Shown: positions 52,201 through 61,295, numbered from the stretch's first letter. The stretch is DNA of 64,000 bases from Microbulbifer yueqingensis (GCF_900100355.1 NZ_FNFH01000003.1:248001-312000), one strand, 5' to 3'. Notes: generated by a model not told the origin, from the sequence alone. Program-made: numbers and translations.

Positions 52201-54730
52201 GGGTAGTCCAGAGCTCCCGCCAGGCGCGATTAACGTGTGACGACGAAGACAGGGCCCGGTTTACCTGCGCCGCAGAAGTCCACTCCAGGAGCTTCCGGTG
52301 GGAGATGAATAACCTGAAGAGAGTGCGTCCGATGGCATCCAGAGAATTGAGGGCCTGTGCCGGAAGAAGCACCAGGGAGAGGCCGGTATGCAGTATCCGC
52401 TGGCGCAGCTGGCCCAGCGCGCTGCGGAGGTGATAAGGCACCCGCCGCGGGGCCCCCACACTGCGCCACAGCAGGGACAGGAATTCCAGCCATACCGGCG
52501 ACGCGGCCACCAGGATTGTAGCCAGGGTCCAGGCCCAGGCGCTGCCCGGTAGCCAGCCACTCCAGGCCATCAGCAGTAGCGCCAGCAGGCAGGGCGGCTC
52601 AAGGCTCCGGCGCAGGTTATCGGCTATTTTCCAGCGATGAATCGCCGGTAGCGGGTTTGCCACTTTGCGCTTTCCCGCAGCCGGCACCCGCTGCCCAAGC
52701 CATGCTAATAGCTGCCAGTCGCCCCTGATCCAGCGATGCGAGCGTCGCAACAGGGCGAAGGCACTGGGTGGGTATTGCTCGTAAAAGACGGTATCCGATA
52801 ACAGGGCTGCCCCACCAATCGCCCCTTCGAGCAGGTCGTGGCTGAGTACAGCATTTTCCGGAAGGCGGCCGGCCAGGGTACGGGAAAAAACTTTCGGGTC
52901 GTATATCCCCTTGCCGGCGAAAATGGCCTCTCCAAAAAGATCCTGATAGGCATCGGATACGGCATGGGTATAAATATCGACGTTGCGATCCCCGGCAAAA
53001 ACCCCCGTAAATACTGTGTCGACAGAACTGGTGGGGTCGACCTCCAGCCGCGGTTGCAGAAAGCCATAGCCATTGATTACCCGCTGTTCGTCGGCGTCTA
53101 CCTCGGCACGGTTGAGCGGGTGGGCTATGGCTCCAACAAGGCGTTGGGCCGTGCCGGCAGGCATCTGGCTGTCGGCATCCAGGGTAATGACATATGCGAT
53201 GTTTCGCAGCAACTCCCTGTTACCGTGGCAGAAGGTAAAACTGTGGCCATCCTCGCCCTGCAACAGCCGATTGAACTCGACCAGCTTCCCCCGTTTACGC
53301 TCCCACCCCATCCAGCGGCCCTCCGCCGGGTTCCATCGCCGTTCTCGGTGAAGCAGTAAAAATGGAGCCCTGCCGTCGCTATTCGCATAGCGTTCGTTGA
53401 GGGTATCAAGTGAAGCGCGTGCGGCATGGAGTAGTGTGTCGTCGCCATCGACACGCTGTGCGTCCGCATCGGCAAAATCACCAAGCACGGCATATACAAG
53501 GTTGGCATCGGTATTATTGAGGTAATTCATTTCGAGACAGTCGAGGATTCTCTGCATGTCCTCTATGTCTGCGAATAAAACCGGCATAACCACGACGGTG
53601 CGACAGGTATCCGGTATACCTTCGCGAAAATCCAGTTTTGGCAACCTGTGTGGCGGTAGCATGTGGGTGATGATGCCGTTGACCATTGCCAGGGATACGC
53701 CCAGCAGGGGTACCGAGCTCAGTACTGCCACTAACAACATCAAAGCCGGCCCCGCGTCCTTCCCAAGCAGGAATCCAGCGAGGACGACGAGTACTGGTGC
53801 GGAGAAAGTGGCCAACCCGAAAAAGTACACGGTCGTTGCCCTTTGCAGGGCCCCCTGTCGCAGCCGGTCCCGTAAGCGAGGGCGGTATCCAACTGCACTC
53901 TCCAGCTGCGGGCGCCCGTCGCCCACGAGGTAATAACCGATGTGGCCTGTCCGGCTATCACTTGGCCCGGCCTCACTGAGGGCGAGCGCCTGTCGGGCTA
54001 CGTGCTGCTCTGTTCTGTCGCTGCCGCGTGCGAGTTCTTCGACTACCTTGCGGTAACCGTCGCGCGAATCGAAATCCATCCGCGTGTAGGCGCCGGCCGG
54101 ATCGGCTTGAAGTACCTGTTCGATGCAGCTGAGGGATTCGACAAATTCCCGCCAGTCGTGGGTGCGTAACTCTCGCAGGCTGATAATGACGCTGGCGATC
54201 TGGACGCTGTGGGGGTCATCGTTCTCCCCTGCCCCCTGCCGCGACTTGTTTGCGAGCGCGAGTTTTGCGAACTCCGCCAGCTGCTCCAGCAGCGCGAGCC
54301 GCAAGAGCGCGGGCAGTGCCCAGAGCTCGCCGGTGGACAGGCTCGCCTCGGACTGGTACTCACCCAGTTGCTGGCGCACGGATGCCAGGTCCAGCGGCTG
54401 GCTGATACCTGCCACGAGTGCCTCGGCCACAGCGCGCACTCGCAGGCCAACCTGTCCCGTACCGAGGCTGATTGCCGGCAATTGCCTCAAATAGGCGGGG
54501 GGCAGGGACTCTCTTACCAGCTCCAGTGCTTCCTGGACTATGTGGCGATTATCAAGGAGCCACTCCTCACTCCGGCTACCCTTCTCACCGGCCTCGATAC
54601 GTGCAGAGAGTTGCCGGTAAAGCAGCTGGAAGTTCCGTTCAAGCTCCTTGAGCCTGCTATCGAGTCGGTAACGGCGTCCCGCACGAACAGTGTGGCGGTG
54701 ATGTTGGGCAAGTGTCGCTATCGCTTCCAT
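46223..54730 (-). CDS. ndvB: Cyclic beta-1,2-glucan synthase (NdvB/ChvB type)
   Basis: This giant inner-membrane enzyme of 2,835 residues makes cyclic beta-1,2-glucans from UDP-glucose for the periplasm, where they serve osmotic adaptation. It has the usual ~2,800-residue length. N-terminal soluble part, membrane helices near 300-350, the GT84 domain with DADSQ (Asp about 517) and RRSHRWIRGDWQ (about 665), a second helix cluster (about 710-900), then a large C-terminal half containing glycoamylase-like blocks (YRSYMSHHQGMILLA-like) and a GH94 phosphorylase domain with GNGDWNDGFN (about 2505-2514) that controls chain length. The ATG at 54728-54730 lacks a good ribosome site. It follows the Usp gene by 123 bp. 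Confidence 0.92.
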   Translation of the reverse strand: MEAIATLAQHHRHTVRAGRRYRLDSRLKELERNFQLLYRQLSARIEAGEKGSRSEEWLLDNRHIVQEALELVRESLPPAYLRQLPAISLGTGQVGLRVRAVAEALVAGISQPLDLASVRQQLGEYQSEASLSTGELWALPALLRLALLEQLAEFAKLALANKSRQGAGENDDPHSVQIASVIISLRELRTHDWREFVESLSCIEQVLQADPAGAYTRMDFDSRDGYRKVVEELARGSDRTEQHVARQALALSEAGPSDSRTGHIGYYLVGDGRPQLESAVGYRPRLRDRLRQGALQRATTVYFFGLATFSAPVLVVLAGFLLGKDAGPALMLLVAVLSSVPLLGVSLAMVNGIITHMLPPHRLPKLDFREGIPDTCRTVVVMPVLFADIEDMQRILDCLEMNYLNNTDANLVYAVLGDFADADAQRVDGDDTLLHAARASLDTLNERYANSDGRAPFLLLHRERRWNPAEGRWMGWERKRGKLVEFNRLLQGEDGHSFTFCHGNRELLRNIAYVITLDADSQMPAGTAQRLVGAIAHPLNRAEVDADEQRVINGYGFLQPRLEVDPTSSVDTVFTGVFAGDRNVDIYTHAVSDAYQDLFGEAIFAGKGIYDPKVFSRTLAGRLPENAVLSHDLLEGAIGGAALLSDTVFYEQYPPSAFALLRRSHRWIRGDWQLLAWLGQRVPAAGKRKVANPLPAIHRWKIADNLRRSLEPPCLLALLLMAWSGWLPGSAWAWTLATILVAASPVWLEFLSLLWRSVGAPRRVPYHLRSALGQLRQRILHTGLSLVLLPAQALNSLDAIGRTLFRLFISHRKLLEWTSAAQVNRALSSSSHVNRAWRELWTTPLLAIGATTVVSITAPINLLVAAPFLLGWLCSPQLIAWTNRSRPIESHRLDEEDTRELHLLARRTWFFFEHFMGPDDHWLPPDNFQEEPLAVLARRTSPTNIGLGLLSILSAYDFGYLDLTMLLARLNNSFERMRGLERYRGHFLNWYETRELRPLDPRYVSTVDSGNLAASLLALAQGLEQLQAEPLGGGRLVLGIADTLGVIGQTLTPAESDSATAEMCEVSREIDLLCKDLQSRADEGHWLQAIEVIQEQELPALQKRMLRLIEDDERNFSAEALGRLRRWLDELHHQALAARRYQENLEPWQQFLQAPPEACRDPGTDAGKCFNSLAEGFHSAISLAAMPGICAVAEVALARLQDASHKLAQQQREEASAWIQGLRDALETARKNAAEYSSDLERLAHRARRWVDEMDFAFLFDRERHLFHIGYNVTGAALDPNYYDLLASESRLSGFIAMAKGDIPARHWRHLERPFRRLQGRVVLMSWSATLFEYLMPRLLMQTPENSLMGRACSNAIDAHRDFADRFSLPWGIAESGYYELDSHLHYQYRAFGVPGLGFRRDLGERLVVSPYSSVMALPFRAAAVVENLRKLREIGGEGQFGFYEAIDFGQTARPVPRRARIVRSYMSHHQGMILLALNNFLHQDIMVGRFHRDARIQALAPLLHERVPSAPPVLKGWRRPGVARRFHAEVALEYRRVDPASPSPRYNLLSNGHYTLVQAADGAGGSYWHDIAVTRWQPDPTRHQWGHWNYVRDLDSGEQFSLGLAPCGDGGGCDANFAPHSVELQRRRSQLFCRMHMALSSQHDIQARRLLVKNESDRERRLLLADYAEVVLAPEQDDRRHPAFAKLFVESQYLPDDQAMLYRRRPRGSAEKPVYLAHCVMVQPGVEHQLGWETDRTRFLGRWGSPARPQAVEAGLAGFSGTTGPVLDPVIGSAQEVVIPPHSEIEVVYLTGVSRSRRELLSAIRSYRSLPKVRWIFDLARMQSEHELRSLRIAAGDVHWMGDLLSAVLAPSAAVRASSRVLARGRHIQSMLWSRGISGDNPILLAQIRKETDIAFAEQVLQAHAYWSGRGIAVDLVLLDEESAGYAQQTRDHLQALITDVRGRLSRELAGAVIMVAGTELPGADRIRLLASARVLLDSGAGPVASQLERAAGAIATQLQPLPPFVPVRAADYSVQPTPELQRPADLLFDNGLGGFSADGREYVIQLERGQRPPAPWANVIANPYFGCLVSESGSCCTWNGNSGEHRLTAWNNDPVRDPSGELLYLRDEETAEVWSPTPAPRPADAAYQVRHGAGYTEYRHHSHGLQQSWRVFVDRKAPVKIGRLTLKNCWDRPRRLTATCYVEWVMGLTRSDSWPHLVSEFEPRSSALLARNTFVPATKPGVAFLTASLPPHGLTTDRYEFMGRSGGPDSPEALFRIGLSGRVQCGTDPCAAYQVHIDLAAGATSSVYFVMGEGKDRKQAITLAGEFRQPERAEASGIEVEKFWDDFLGGVQIQVPDRAMELLVNRWLPYQTLCSRLWARTGFYQSSGAFGFRDQLQDVLALVWTHPEWTRGHILRAASRQFQDGDVLHWWHERPMRGVRTRCSDDMLWLPYVTARYIRATGDFEILRESVPYLQAPPLRTDEHERYAEFETSEEAGSLYEHCCRAIERASAVGPHGLPVIGNGDWNDGFNRISTTGRGESVWLGWFLLRVCRDMAPLCEYIGDNALAEYYRQLGENFRSQVEENGWDGAWYRRAYYDDGTPVGSRQNSECKIDLIAQAWAVLSQDEATDRARKAMESVYEHLLSEEAREVLLLAPPFNRTKKDPGYIKGYPPGIRENGGQYTHGATWAVWAAAALGQGERAHQLFSYLNPITHSADPESMATYRTEPYVLAGDVYGVPPHVGRGGWTWYTGAAGWLYRGALEALLGLRILNGDSLEIHPCLPRAWNSYRVSLRFGRSSYDVEVQNCGGCPENLSELTLDGEGCAGKRVPLVDDGERHRVTAVFEPVSEAVRE

Positions 54731-54853
54731 GTTCTACAGTTCTATGCCGCGGGAGGCCGTATCCGTGCCTGGGGGGCGCGACCTGCACGCGGGCCTTATG
54801 GCGTTGAATCGAAGTTATTTTCGCTGCCGCGGCGCCCTTGCAGGGCTGGAACG

Positions 54854-55843
54854 TCACGGATTGGCGGTATTGTTCTCGAATGATGTCGGTGGGCGTATCT
54901 GGCTGAAATCGGCCCCGCTCCGCAAGGCTTGCAGCTGGGACTCCGGCAGGTCCTGGAAGACCAGTACTGGCAGGCTGCTATGGCTCATGACCGTGTGGCA
55001 GATATTGCCGGTTGCCTGCCCCGTTGCGCTCTGCCAGTCCTGGGCACTCATCGCGATCAGGTCGGCATGTTCTTCGGCCGCTATCGCGTAAATGCGCTCA
55101 GCCACATTCTGTGCCACCACCAGTCGCGGACGTACCTTGATGCCGTTTTGCAGTTGACGGGCAATCTCTTCAAGGTAGGCGATGGCAGCACGGCGATTGC
55201 ATTCCACGAACTTTTCCCGTGTGGCGTGCTCCTCGCGGGTGATCGGCATCCGCCGCGGCATATCGGGTATGGCGATTACCTGCAGCAGGATCAGCTCCAC
55301 ATCCTGGCCTCGCGCCATGGAAGCTACCTCGCATGCGACCCACTCCGAGCGCGGGGAACCATCCATTGACACCAGGATGCGTCGATAGCCGGCCCCCTCC
55401 GCATCCGCCGGGGGCTCTCCTGGTCGCAGCAAAAGAAAGGAGCGCCCTGCACCACTGAAGACTTTCTGCGCAGTACTGCCGAATGCGAACCGGCTCAAAC
55501 CTCCCTTGCCATAAGCCGTGAGTACAATCAGGTCGATTGATGCGGTTTCACAGTACTCGACAATCTGCTCGGCCGGACGCCCCTCCACTACGGTCAGGGT
55601 GACAGCTATCCCCTCTGACGACATGCGTGCCGCCAGCCGCTTCAGGTAGCTCGTCAGCTCTGCCCTCCGCAGGCGCCAGTCGACCGGATCGACGGCCTGG
55701 TCGTCGGCATGGGATTCGGATTTCTGGACATGGAGCAGATGGACTTCGGCGCCATTTTGTCGTGCAAGCGCCATTGCATGCGCAATGGCCTCCTCCGCGA
55801 GATGGGATCCATCCAGGGGTAATAAGATATGTTTGAACGGCAC
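54854..55843 (-). CDS. Tandem-domain universal stress protein
   Basis: This 329-residue protein has two UspA folds (about 1-150 and 155-300). Both begin with the Usp pattern (HILLPLDGSHLAEEAIAHA; RILVSMDGSPRSEWVACEVA). The ATP-binding loop appears in the first as TAYGKGGLSRFAFGSTAQKV and in the second as MSAQDWQSATGQATGNI, which departs from the G-2x-G-9x-G pattern. The start is GTG at 55841-55843 with GGGGAG upstream. It is divergent from ppsA and upstream of ndvB, so stress-linked expression is plausible. Confidence 0.9.
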   Translation of the reverse strand: MPFKHILLPLDGSHLAEEAIAHAMALARQNGAEVHLLHVQKSESHADDQAVDPVDWRLRRAELTSYLKRLAARMSSEGIAVTLTVVEGRPAEQIVEYCETASIDLIVLTAYGKGGLSRFAFGSTAQKVFSGAGRSFLLLRPGEPPADAEGAGYRRILVSMDGSPRSEWVACEVASMARGQDVELILLQVIAIPDMPRRMPITREEHATREKFVECNRRAAIAYLEEIARQLQNGIKVRPRLVVAQNVAERIYAIAAEEHADLIAMSAQDWQSATGQATGNICHTVMSHSSLPVLVFQDLPESQLQALRSGADFSQIRPPTSFENNTANP

Positions 55844-56075
55844 GCGGTCTCCCCTACCCGGCTAGGGACAAGAACACTTATTAAGGTTTTAAAGCAGGAA
55901 GCAGGTGCCAGCCTTGTTGATTGGGCGATGCCAGCCCGGTTATTGCCGATCCCTGCAAGCTTGATCTATGAAATATCGAAAACGCGACCTGAGCTTAGCT
56001 CGACTATGGTCAAGTGTACAAAAGAGCGGTTCAAATCGCGTTGGAAATGGAGCCAAACCGGGCATTGGGTTCAAC

Positions 56076-58487
56076 ATGACTGAAATGCGCTATATCCGCT
56101 GGTTCAAGGAAACCAGTCTCGCTGACATCGCCGAAGTCGGGGGGAAAACAGCCTCCCTGGGAGAAATGTACCGCACCCTGGGTTCTCGCGGCATCAACGT
56201 GCCCAATGGCTTCGCCATTACCGCTGCCGCCTACCGGGCAGTGCTGGACCGTGCGGATATCTGGGAGCAGCTTCGCAGTTTAATGCAGGGTGCCGGAGAT
56301 CCCGACAGCGAGAATACGGAGAAAGCTGCCGCCGATGCCCGCCGGCTTATCTATGATGCAGGCCTGCCTGATGATGTGGCGGCTGAGATTGCCCAAGCCT
56401 ATGTGCAACTCTCGGAGCAGTATGGCACGCAATTGCGCGTTGCCGTCCGTAGTTCTGCGACAGCCGAGGACCTGCCCGATGCAAGTTTTGCCGGTCAGCA
56501 TGACAGTTTCCTGAACATAGGCGACAAGGACGGCCTGCTCGAGGCCTGTCGACACTGCTTTGCATCCCTGTTTACGGCGCGCGCGATCAGCTACCGGGAG
56601 CGCAATGGGTTCGATCACTTCAAGGTTTACCTGGCCATCGCGGTCATGAAAATGGTGCGCGCCGACCTGGCCTCCAGCGGTGTGATGTTTACCCTGGATA
56701 CGGACAGCGGTTTCCGCGATGTCGTATTTATCAACTCCTCGTTCGGCCTCGGGGAAAATATTGTCCAGGGAACGGTGGACCCCGATGAATTCTTCGTTCA
56801 CAAACCCACTTTTGAACAGGGGCACCGGTGTGTGCTTAGGCGTCAGCTCGGTGTCAAGCAACTGACACTGGTGTGCGATGACGACCTTAACAGCCAGGAA
56901 CTGCACAATATCAAAACCCCTGAGCCGCGCAGGAAGTACTACAGCCTCAGTGACGACGAGGTCCTGACGCTCGCCGGGTACGCGATCGAAACCGAGAAGC
57001 ACTACAGCGAACAGCGCGGCGAGCCCTGCCCCATGGACATCGAGTGGGCCAAGGATGGCGACGACGGCCAGCTGTACCTGCTCCAGGCGCGCCCCGAAAC
57101 GGTCGCGTCCCGGAAACCGCACAACCAGCTGCAGCGCTACAGTCTCAAGGAGAAACCGGGCGCCGATGCGCTGCTCGCCCGTGGCCGCGCCATCGGCACG
57201 GGGATCGCCACCGGCAGGCTGCGGAGGGTCGACAGCGTGGAGGGGTTGGCAAACTTTAAGGAGGACGAGGTGCTCTTTGCCGAGAGCACCAGCCCCGACT
57301 GGGGCCCGGCCATGCGCCGTGCCGCCGCGCTGGTTACCGAGCGCGGCGGGCGTACCTGTCATGCCGCCATAGTGGCACGCGAATTCGGCATCCCCGCAGT
57401 GGTGGGTATCGGCGAGGACGGACGCGAGCTGGCTGATGGGGACACCGTAACCCTCTCCTGTGCGGAGGGAGACGTGGGGAAGGTATACGCCGGTGAGATA
57501 CCCTTTGAAGTAACCACCACCGAGCTCGACAGCGTGCCGGAAACGCGCACGAAAATGATGATCAACCTGGGCAGTCCCGAGCAGGCTTTCCGCCTGAGCG
57601 CCCTCCCCTGTGACGGCATTGGCCTTGCGCGGATGGAGTTTATTGTCAACGAGCATATCAAGGCCCATCCCATGGCGCTTGCGCATCCCGACCGCGTCGC
57701 GGACGCTGCGGAGCAGGAGAAAATCAGCGAGTTGATCGGCTGTCATGACAGCGGTGCCGACTACTTTATCGAAACCATGTCCGAGGGCATTGGCACCATC
57801 GCTGCAGCCTTTTATCCCCGACCGGTAATAGTGCGTACTTCCGACTTCAAGACCAACGAGTATGCACGCCTGGTTGGCGGCGCCGCTTTCGAGCCGCACG
57901 AGGAAAATCCTATGCTGGGCTTCCGTGGGGCAGCGCGTTATGCACACGAGGCCTATGCGGACGGGTTCGCCCTGGAGTGCGCCGCGCTGAAGCGGGCCCG
58001 GGAGGAAATGGGGCTCGATAACATCAAGGTAATGATCCCCTTCTGTCGCCGTGTCGCCGAGGGCGAGCAGGTTCTTGCGGCCATGGCCGCCCACGGCCTC
58101 GAGCACGGGGTAAATGGCCTGGAAGTCTATGTAATGTGCGAGATTCCTAACAACGTCGTTCAGATCGACCAGTTCAGCCGGCTGTTCGATGGTATCTCTA
58201 TCGGTTCCAATGACCTCACCCAGCTGGTGCTGGGGGTTGACCGGGATTCCGACTTCGTGGCGTTCGATTTTGATGAGCGGGATCCCGGTGTGCTGGAAAT
58301 GATGCGGCAGGCGATCGAGGGTGCCCAGCGAAACGGGATACCCGCTGGAATCTGCGGCGAGGCGCCGTCCAATTACCCGGAAGTGGCAGAGTACCTGGTG
58401 CAACTGGGCATCGATTCCATCAGCCTGAGTCCCGATGCGCTATTGCGCACTATCGAGCGTGTGGCGGAAATAGAGCGCAGGCAGTAG
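56076..58487 (+). CDS. ppsA: Phosphoenolpyruvate synthase
   Basis: PpsA converts pyruvate, ATP and water to PEP, AMP and phosphate. The product is 803 residues. The N-terminal ATP-grasp domain has FAGQHDSFLNI and AVRSSATAEDLPDASFAG; the phosphohistidine domain has ERGGRTCHAAIVARE with His429; the C-terminal TIM barrel ends in AGICGEAPSNYPE with the catalytic Cys760. The ATG at 56076 gives MTEMRYIRWF, the usual start; an upstream ATG at 55968 adds a basic non-conserved leader. The PpsR regulatory kinase is not nearby. It is convergent with the ATPase gene, 7 bp apart. Confidence 0.96.
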   Translation: MTEMRYIRWFKETSLADIAEVGGKTASLGEMYRTLGSRGINVPNGFAITAAAYRAVLDRADIWEQLRSLMQGAGDPDSENTEKAAADARRLIYDAGLPDDVAAEIAQAYVQLSEQYGTQLRVAVRSSATAEDLPDASFAGQHDSFLNIGDKDGLLEACRHCFASLFTARAISYRERNGFDHFKVYLAIAVMKMVRADLASSGVMFTLDTDSGFRDVVFINSSFGLGENIVQGTVDPDEFFVHKPTFEQGHRCVLRRQLGVKQLTLVCDDDLNSQELHNIKTPEPRRKYYSLSDDEVLTLAGYAIETEKHYSEQRGEPCPMDIEWAKDGDDGQLYLLQARPETVASRKPHNQLQRYSLKEKPGADALLARGRAIGTGIATGRLRRVDSVEGLANFKEDEVLFAESTSPDWGPAMRRAAALVTERGGRTCHAAIVAREFGIPAVVGIGEDGRELADGDTVTLSCAEGDVGKVYAGEIPFEVTTTELDSVPETRTKMMINLGSPEQAFRLSALPCDGIGLARMEFIVNEHIKAHPMALAHPDRVADAAEQEKISELIGCHDSGADYFIETMSEGIGTIAAAFYPRPVIVRTSDFKTNEYARLVGGAAFEPHEENPMLGFRGAARYAHEAYADGFALECAALKRAREEMGLDNIKVMIPFCRRVAEGEQVLAAMAAHGLEHGVNGLEVYVMCEIPNNVVQIDQFSRLFDGISIGSNDLTQLVLGVDRDSDFVAFDFDERDPGVLEMMRQAIEGAQRNGIPAGICGEAPSNYPEVAEYLVQLGIDSISLSPDALLRTIERVAEIERRQ

Positions 58488-58494
58488 TCCCGCA

Positions 58495-61185
58495 TCAGCT
58501 GGCCGCCCCCCTTGCGTTGCGCAACAAAACCAGCAGTTCCATTGCCAGCAGCTGCAGCAGGGCCACCGCCAGCAGCGCCCCCCAGTGCTCCAGGGTAACC
58601 GGGCTGGCGCCAAGCACCTGCTGCATCAGCGGCGAGTACATTGCCAGTATATGAAGCCCCTGTGCTGCCAGGGTACCCAAAAGCAACACCGGGTTGGCAA
58701 AGAACCGCTGCCGGAATATGGAGCGGGTTTCGGAGCGGCTGTTGAATACCTGAACATTCTCAAACAGCACCATCAGCAACAACAGGCTGTTGCGGGCCTC
58801 TTCAACCGTCCAGCCGTGCTCCAGCAGCCAGTAAAAACAGGTAAACCCGAGCCCGCCCATTACCAGGCCCGAAGTCACCACCCTGCGCACCATCAACGGA
58901 TTGAACAATGACTCGCCGGGAGACCGGGGGGCGCGCTGCATTTCATCGCCTTCACCCGGCTCCAGGGCCAGCCCGATACTCTGGATGCTGTTGGTCACCA
59001 GGTTCAGCCACAGCAACTGCACCGGAGTGAGCGGCAGGGGCAGTCCCATTGCGGTAGCCAGCACAAACAGTACGACCTCCGCGGCGCCGGTGGAAATCAG
59101 GAAAAATACCACCTTGCGGATATTCTGGTAGGCAATCCGGCCCTCCTCGACCCCGGCCACGACCGAGGCAAAATTATCGTCAGTCAGGAGCAGGTCGGCG
59201 GATTCCTTGGCCACTTCGGTGCCGCGCTCGCCCATGGCGACACCCACGTGTGCGCTCCGCAGGGCCGGCGCATCATTCACACCATCGCCGGTCACTGCGA
59301 CAAACTGTCCCTGCCTTTGCAGCGACTTTACGATCGTGAGCTTCTGTTCGGGTGAAACCCGGGCATATACGCGGGCCCCCACCGTCAGTGCATCAAGCGC
59401 CCCACTCCCCTCACCTTCTGCCCGCGCCAGTTGGGTGCCCGTAACCGCCTGGTCTTCCGGACCTGCGAGTTTCAATTCCCGCGCGATGGTGAGTGCCGTG
59501 CGCGGATGATCACCGGTCAGCATGCAAACCTGGATGCCCGCTTCGTGACATGCTTGCACCGATGCCACCGCTTCCGGCCGCAAGGGATCGTGCATGCCCA
59601 CAAGCCCAACCAGGCAGAGGTCGTGCAACTGCCCCGGTGCGAGGGGGGCGTCGTCGACGGCAGTCCCGTCGGCCAGCGCAAGCACCCGCGCGCCCCCCTC
59701 GGCCAGCCGTTGCATCGCCGCCAGGGCCGCTTCGGGATCCAGGGCCATGTCGCCGCTTGTGGTGGCCATGCGGCTGCACATGGGCAGCAGTTTTTCCAGG
59801 GCGCCCTTCACGCAGATCAGGCTCTCTCCCGGCGCCCCGCTCGCATGGCGACTGGCCGCATAACCCAGCGCCGGTTCGTAGTGAATCTGGTCCTCCAGGG
59901 GGTGGGCGTCGAGTAGCGCCTGCCGGCCGGGCCCCACCTGCTCAGCCATGACCAGGAGCGCCTGGTCGACCGCATCCCCGCTGCCCTGCCAGTGGCCATC
60001 ATCACGCCTGCTGACCTGGGCTTCATTGCACAACGCTGCGACACGGCACGCTCGCGGCAGCAGTCCCCGGGCGCGGCGGACAGAGGCCGTCGCCTCCCAG
60101 TTTCCGTTGTTGCGGTGGTGGAATTCGCCCCCGTCCACCAGCGCCACCTGGTGTGCGGTCAGGTGATTCCTGGTGAGGGTGCCGGTCTTGTCCGCTGCGA
60201 TCACGGTGCAGGAACCCAGGCTCTCGACCGCCACCAGCTTGCGCACAATCACGTGACGCTTCGCCATTCGGCGGGTTCCGATGGAGAGCACAACCGTCAG
60301 GGCCATCGGCAGGCCCTCGGGAATGGCAGAGACTGCTAGCGCGACCGCGGTCATGAATATCACCAGTGGCGGTGTATCCCTGGCCAGTTCCACCGCGGCC
60401 AGCACCGCCACAGTCACCAACAGCGCGACCGTGATCTTCTTGCTGAAGCGCTCGAGGCGCTGGAACAGCGGGGGACTCACCTGCTCGGCGGCTGCCAGGC
60501 TTGAGCTCAGCCTGCCCATCTCAGTCTGCAGGCCGGTCGCAAACACCAGACCGCGCCCCCTTCCGGCAGCCACCAGGCTACCGGCGAAACACTGATTGGC
60601 ACGATCTGCCACCGGCAGCCCGGGTTCCGGGAGGGTTTCAGCAGTCTTCGTCACGGGCAGCGATTCACCTGTCAGCACCGACTCGTCCACCTGCAGCCCT
60701 GCCACCTCCATCAAACGTATGTCGGCGGGCACCCGGTCACCTGAGGAAAGCAGCACCAGGTCACCGGGAACCAGCTCTTCGGCGTTTACCTCGACCGTTT
60801 CCCCTTCCCGGACGGCCAGGACCCGGCTGACCATCAGCTTCCTCAGGGCCTGGGCGCTGCGGTGAGCGTGGTATTCCTGAAACGCGCCGATCAGCGCATT
60901 GACCAGCAGGATAATACCGATGAACGATGCATCGGCCAGCTTGCCGACGCTGAGGGAGACCAGCATGGCCGCGACCAGGACATAGATCAGCGGGCTTACA
61001 AACTGGCGCAGGAACAGGCGGGGAAAGCCCGGGAGCGAAGGTGGCGGCAGCGTATTGCGCCCCACCCTGCGCCTGCGCTCCTCAACTTCCCCGGCTGCAA
61101 GGCCGCTCGCGCCGCTGTCCAGCCGTGAAGCCACTTCTTCGGGGGGCAGGCAGTGCCATGGGTCCTGGGAGCTGTGCTCGGTCAT
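58495..61185 (-). CDS. P2-type cation-transporting ATPase
   Basis: This 896-residue inner-membrane pump has about ten helices. Actuator LTGES, the helix-4 motif AIPEGLP, the phosphorylation site DKTGTLT (Asp about 332) and the hinge TGDGVNDAPAL are all intact, so it should be catalytically active. The overall form is that of SERCA-like/PMA-like P2 ATPases. In helix 6 the canonical NLVTD-x-x-P is NLVTNSIQSI (about 727-736), where Asn replaces the ion-coordinating Asp of Ca and Na/K pumps; the transported ion is therefore uncertain. ATG at 61183-61185. Confidence 0.92.
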   Translation of the reverse strand: MTEHSSQDPWHCLPPEEVASRLDSGASGLAAGEVEERRRRVGRNTLPPPSLPGFPRLFLRQFVSPLIYVLVAAMLVSLSVGKLADASFIGIILLVNALIGAFQEYHAHRSAQALRKLMVSRVLAVREGETVEVNAEELVPGDLVLLSSGDRVPADIRLMEVAGLQVDESVLTGESLPVTKTAETLPEPGLPVADRANQCFAGSLVAAGRGRGLVFATGLQTEMGRLSSSLAAAEQVSPPLFQRLERFSKKITVALLVTVAVLAAVELARDTPPLVIFMTAVALAVSAIPEGLPMALTVVLSIGTRRMAKRHVIVRKLVAVESLGSCTVIAADKTGTLTRNHLTAHQVALVDGGEFHHRNNGNWEATASVRRARGLLPRACRVAALCNEAQVSRRDDGHWQGSGDAVDQALLVMAEQVGPGRQALLDAHPLEDQIHYEPALGYAASRHASGAPGESLICVKGALEKLLPMCSRMATTSGDMALDPEAALAAMQRLAEGGARVLALADGTAVDDAPLAPGQLHDLCLVGLVGMHDPLRPEAVASVQACHEAGIQVCMLTGDHPRTALTIARELKLAGPEDQAVTGTQLARAEGEGSGALDALTVGARVYARVSPEQKLTIVKSLQRQGQFVAVTGDGVNDAPALRSAHVGVAMGERGTEVAKESADLLLTDDNFASVVAGVEEGRIAYQNIRKVVFFLISTGAAEVVLFVLATAMGLPLPLTPVQLLWLNLVTNSIQSIGLALEPGEGDEMQRAPRSPGESLFNPLMVRRVVTSGLVMGGLGFTCFYWLLEHGWTVEEARNSLLLLMVLFENVQVFNSRSETRSIFRQRFFANPVLLLGTLAAQGLHILAMYSPLMQQVLGASPVTLEHWGALLAVALLQLLAMELLVLLRNARGAAS

Positions 61186-61295
61186 AAGAGGATCGGGATC
61201 GCTGGCTTATATCTGCGGACTGTCGCGGGCAAGGTCAGGATCCGGGTGCGACGGCCCGGATGCCCTTGCCCGGGCCAGGGGGTGCCGCCGCGATT

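Noticed and set aside
55885-55912. Sigma-54-like promoter (TGGCAC...CTGC) on the minus strand before the Usp gene
   Set aside because: The GG-to-GC spacing is two bases longer than the strict -24/-12 requirement.
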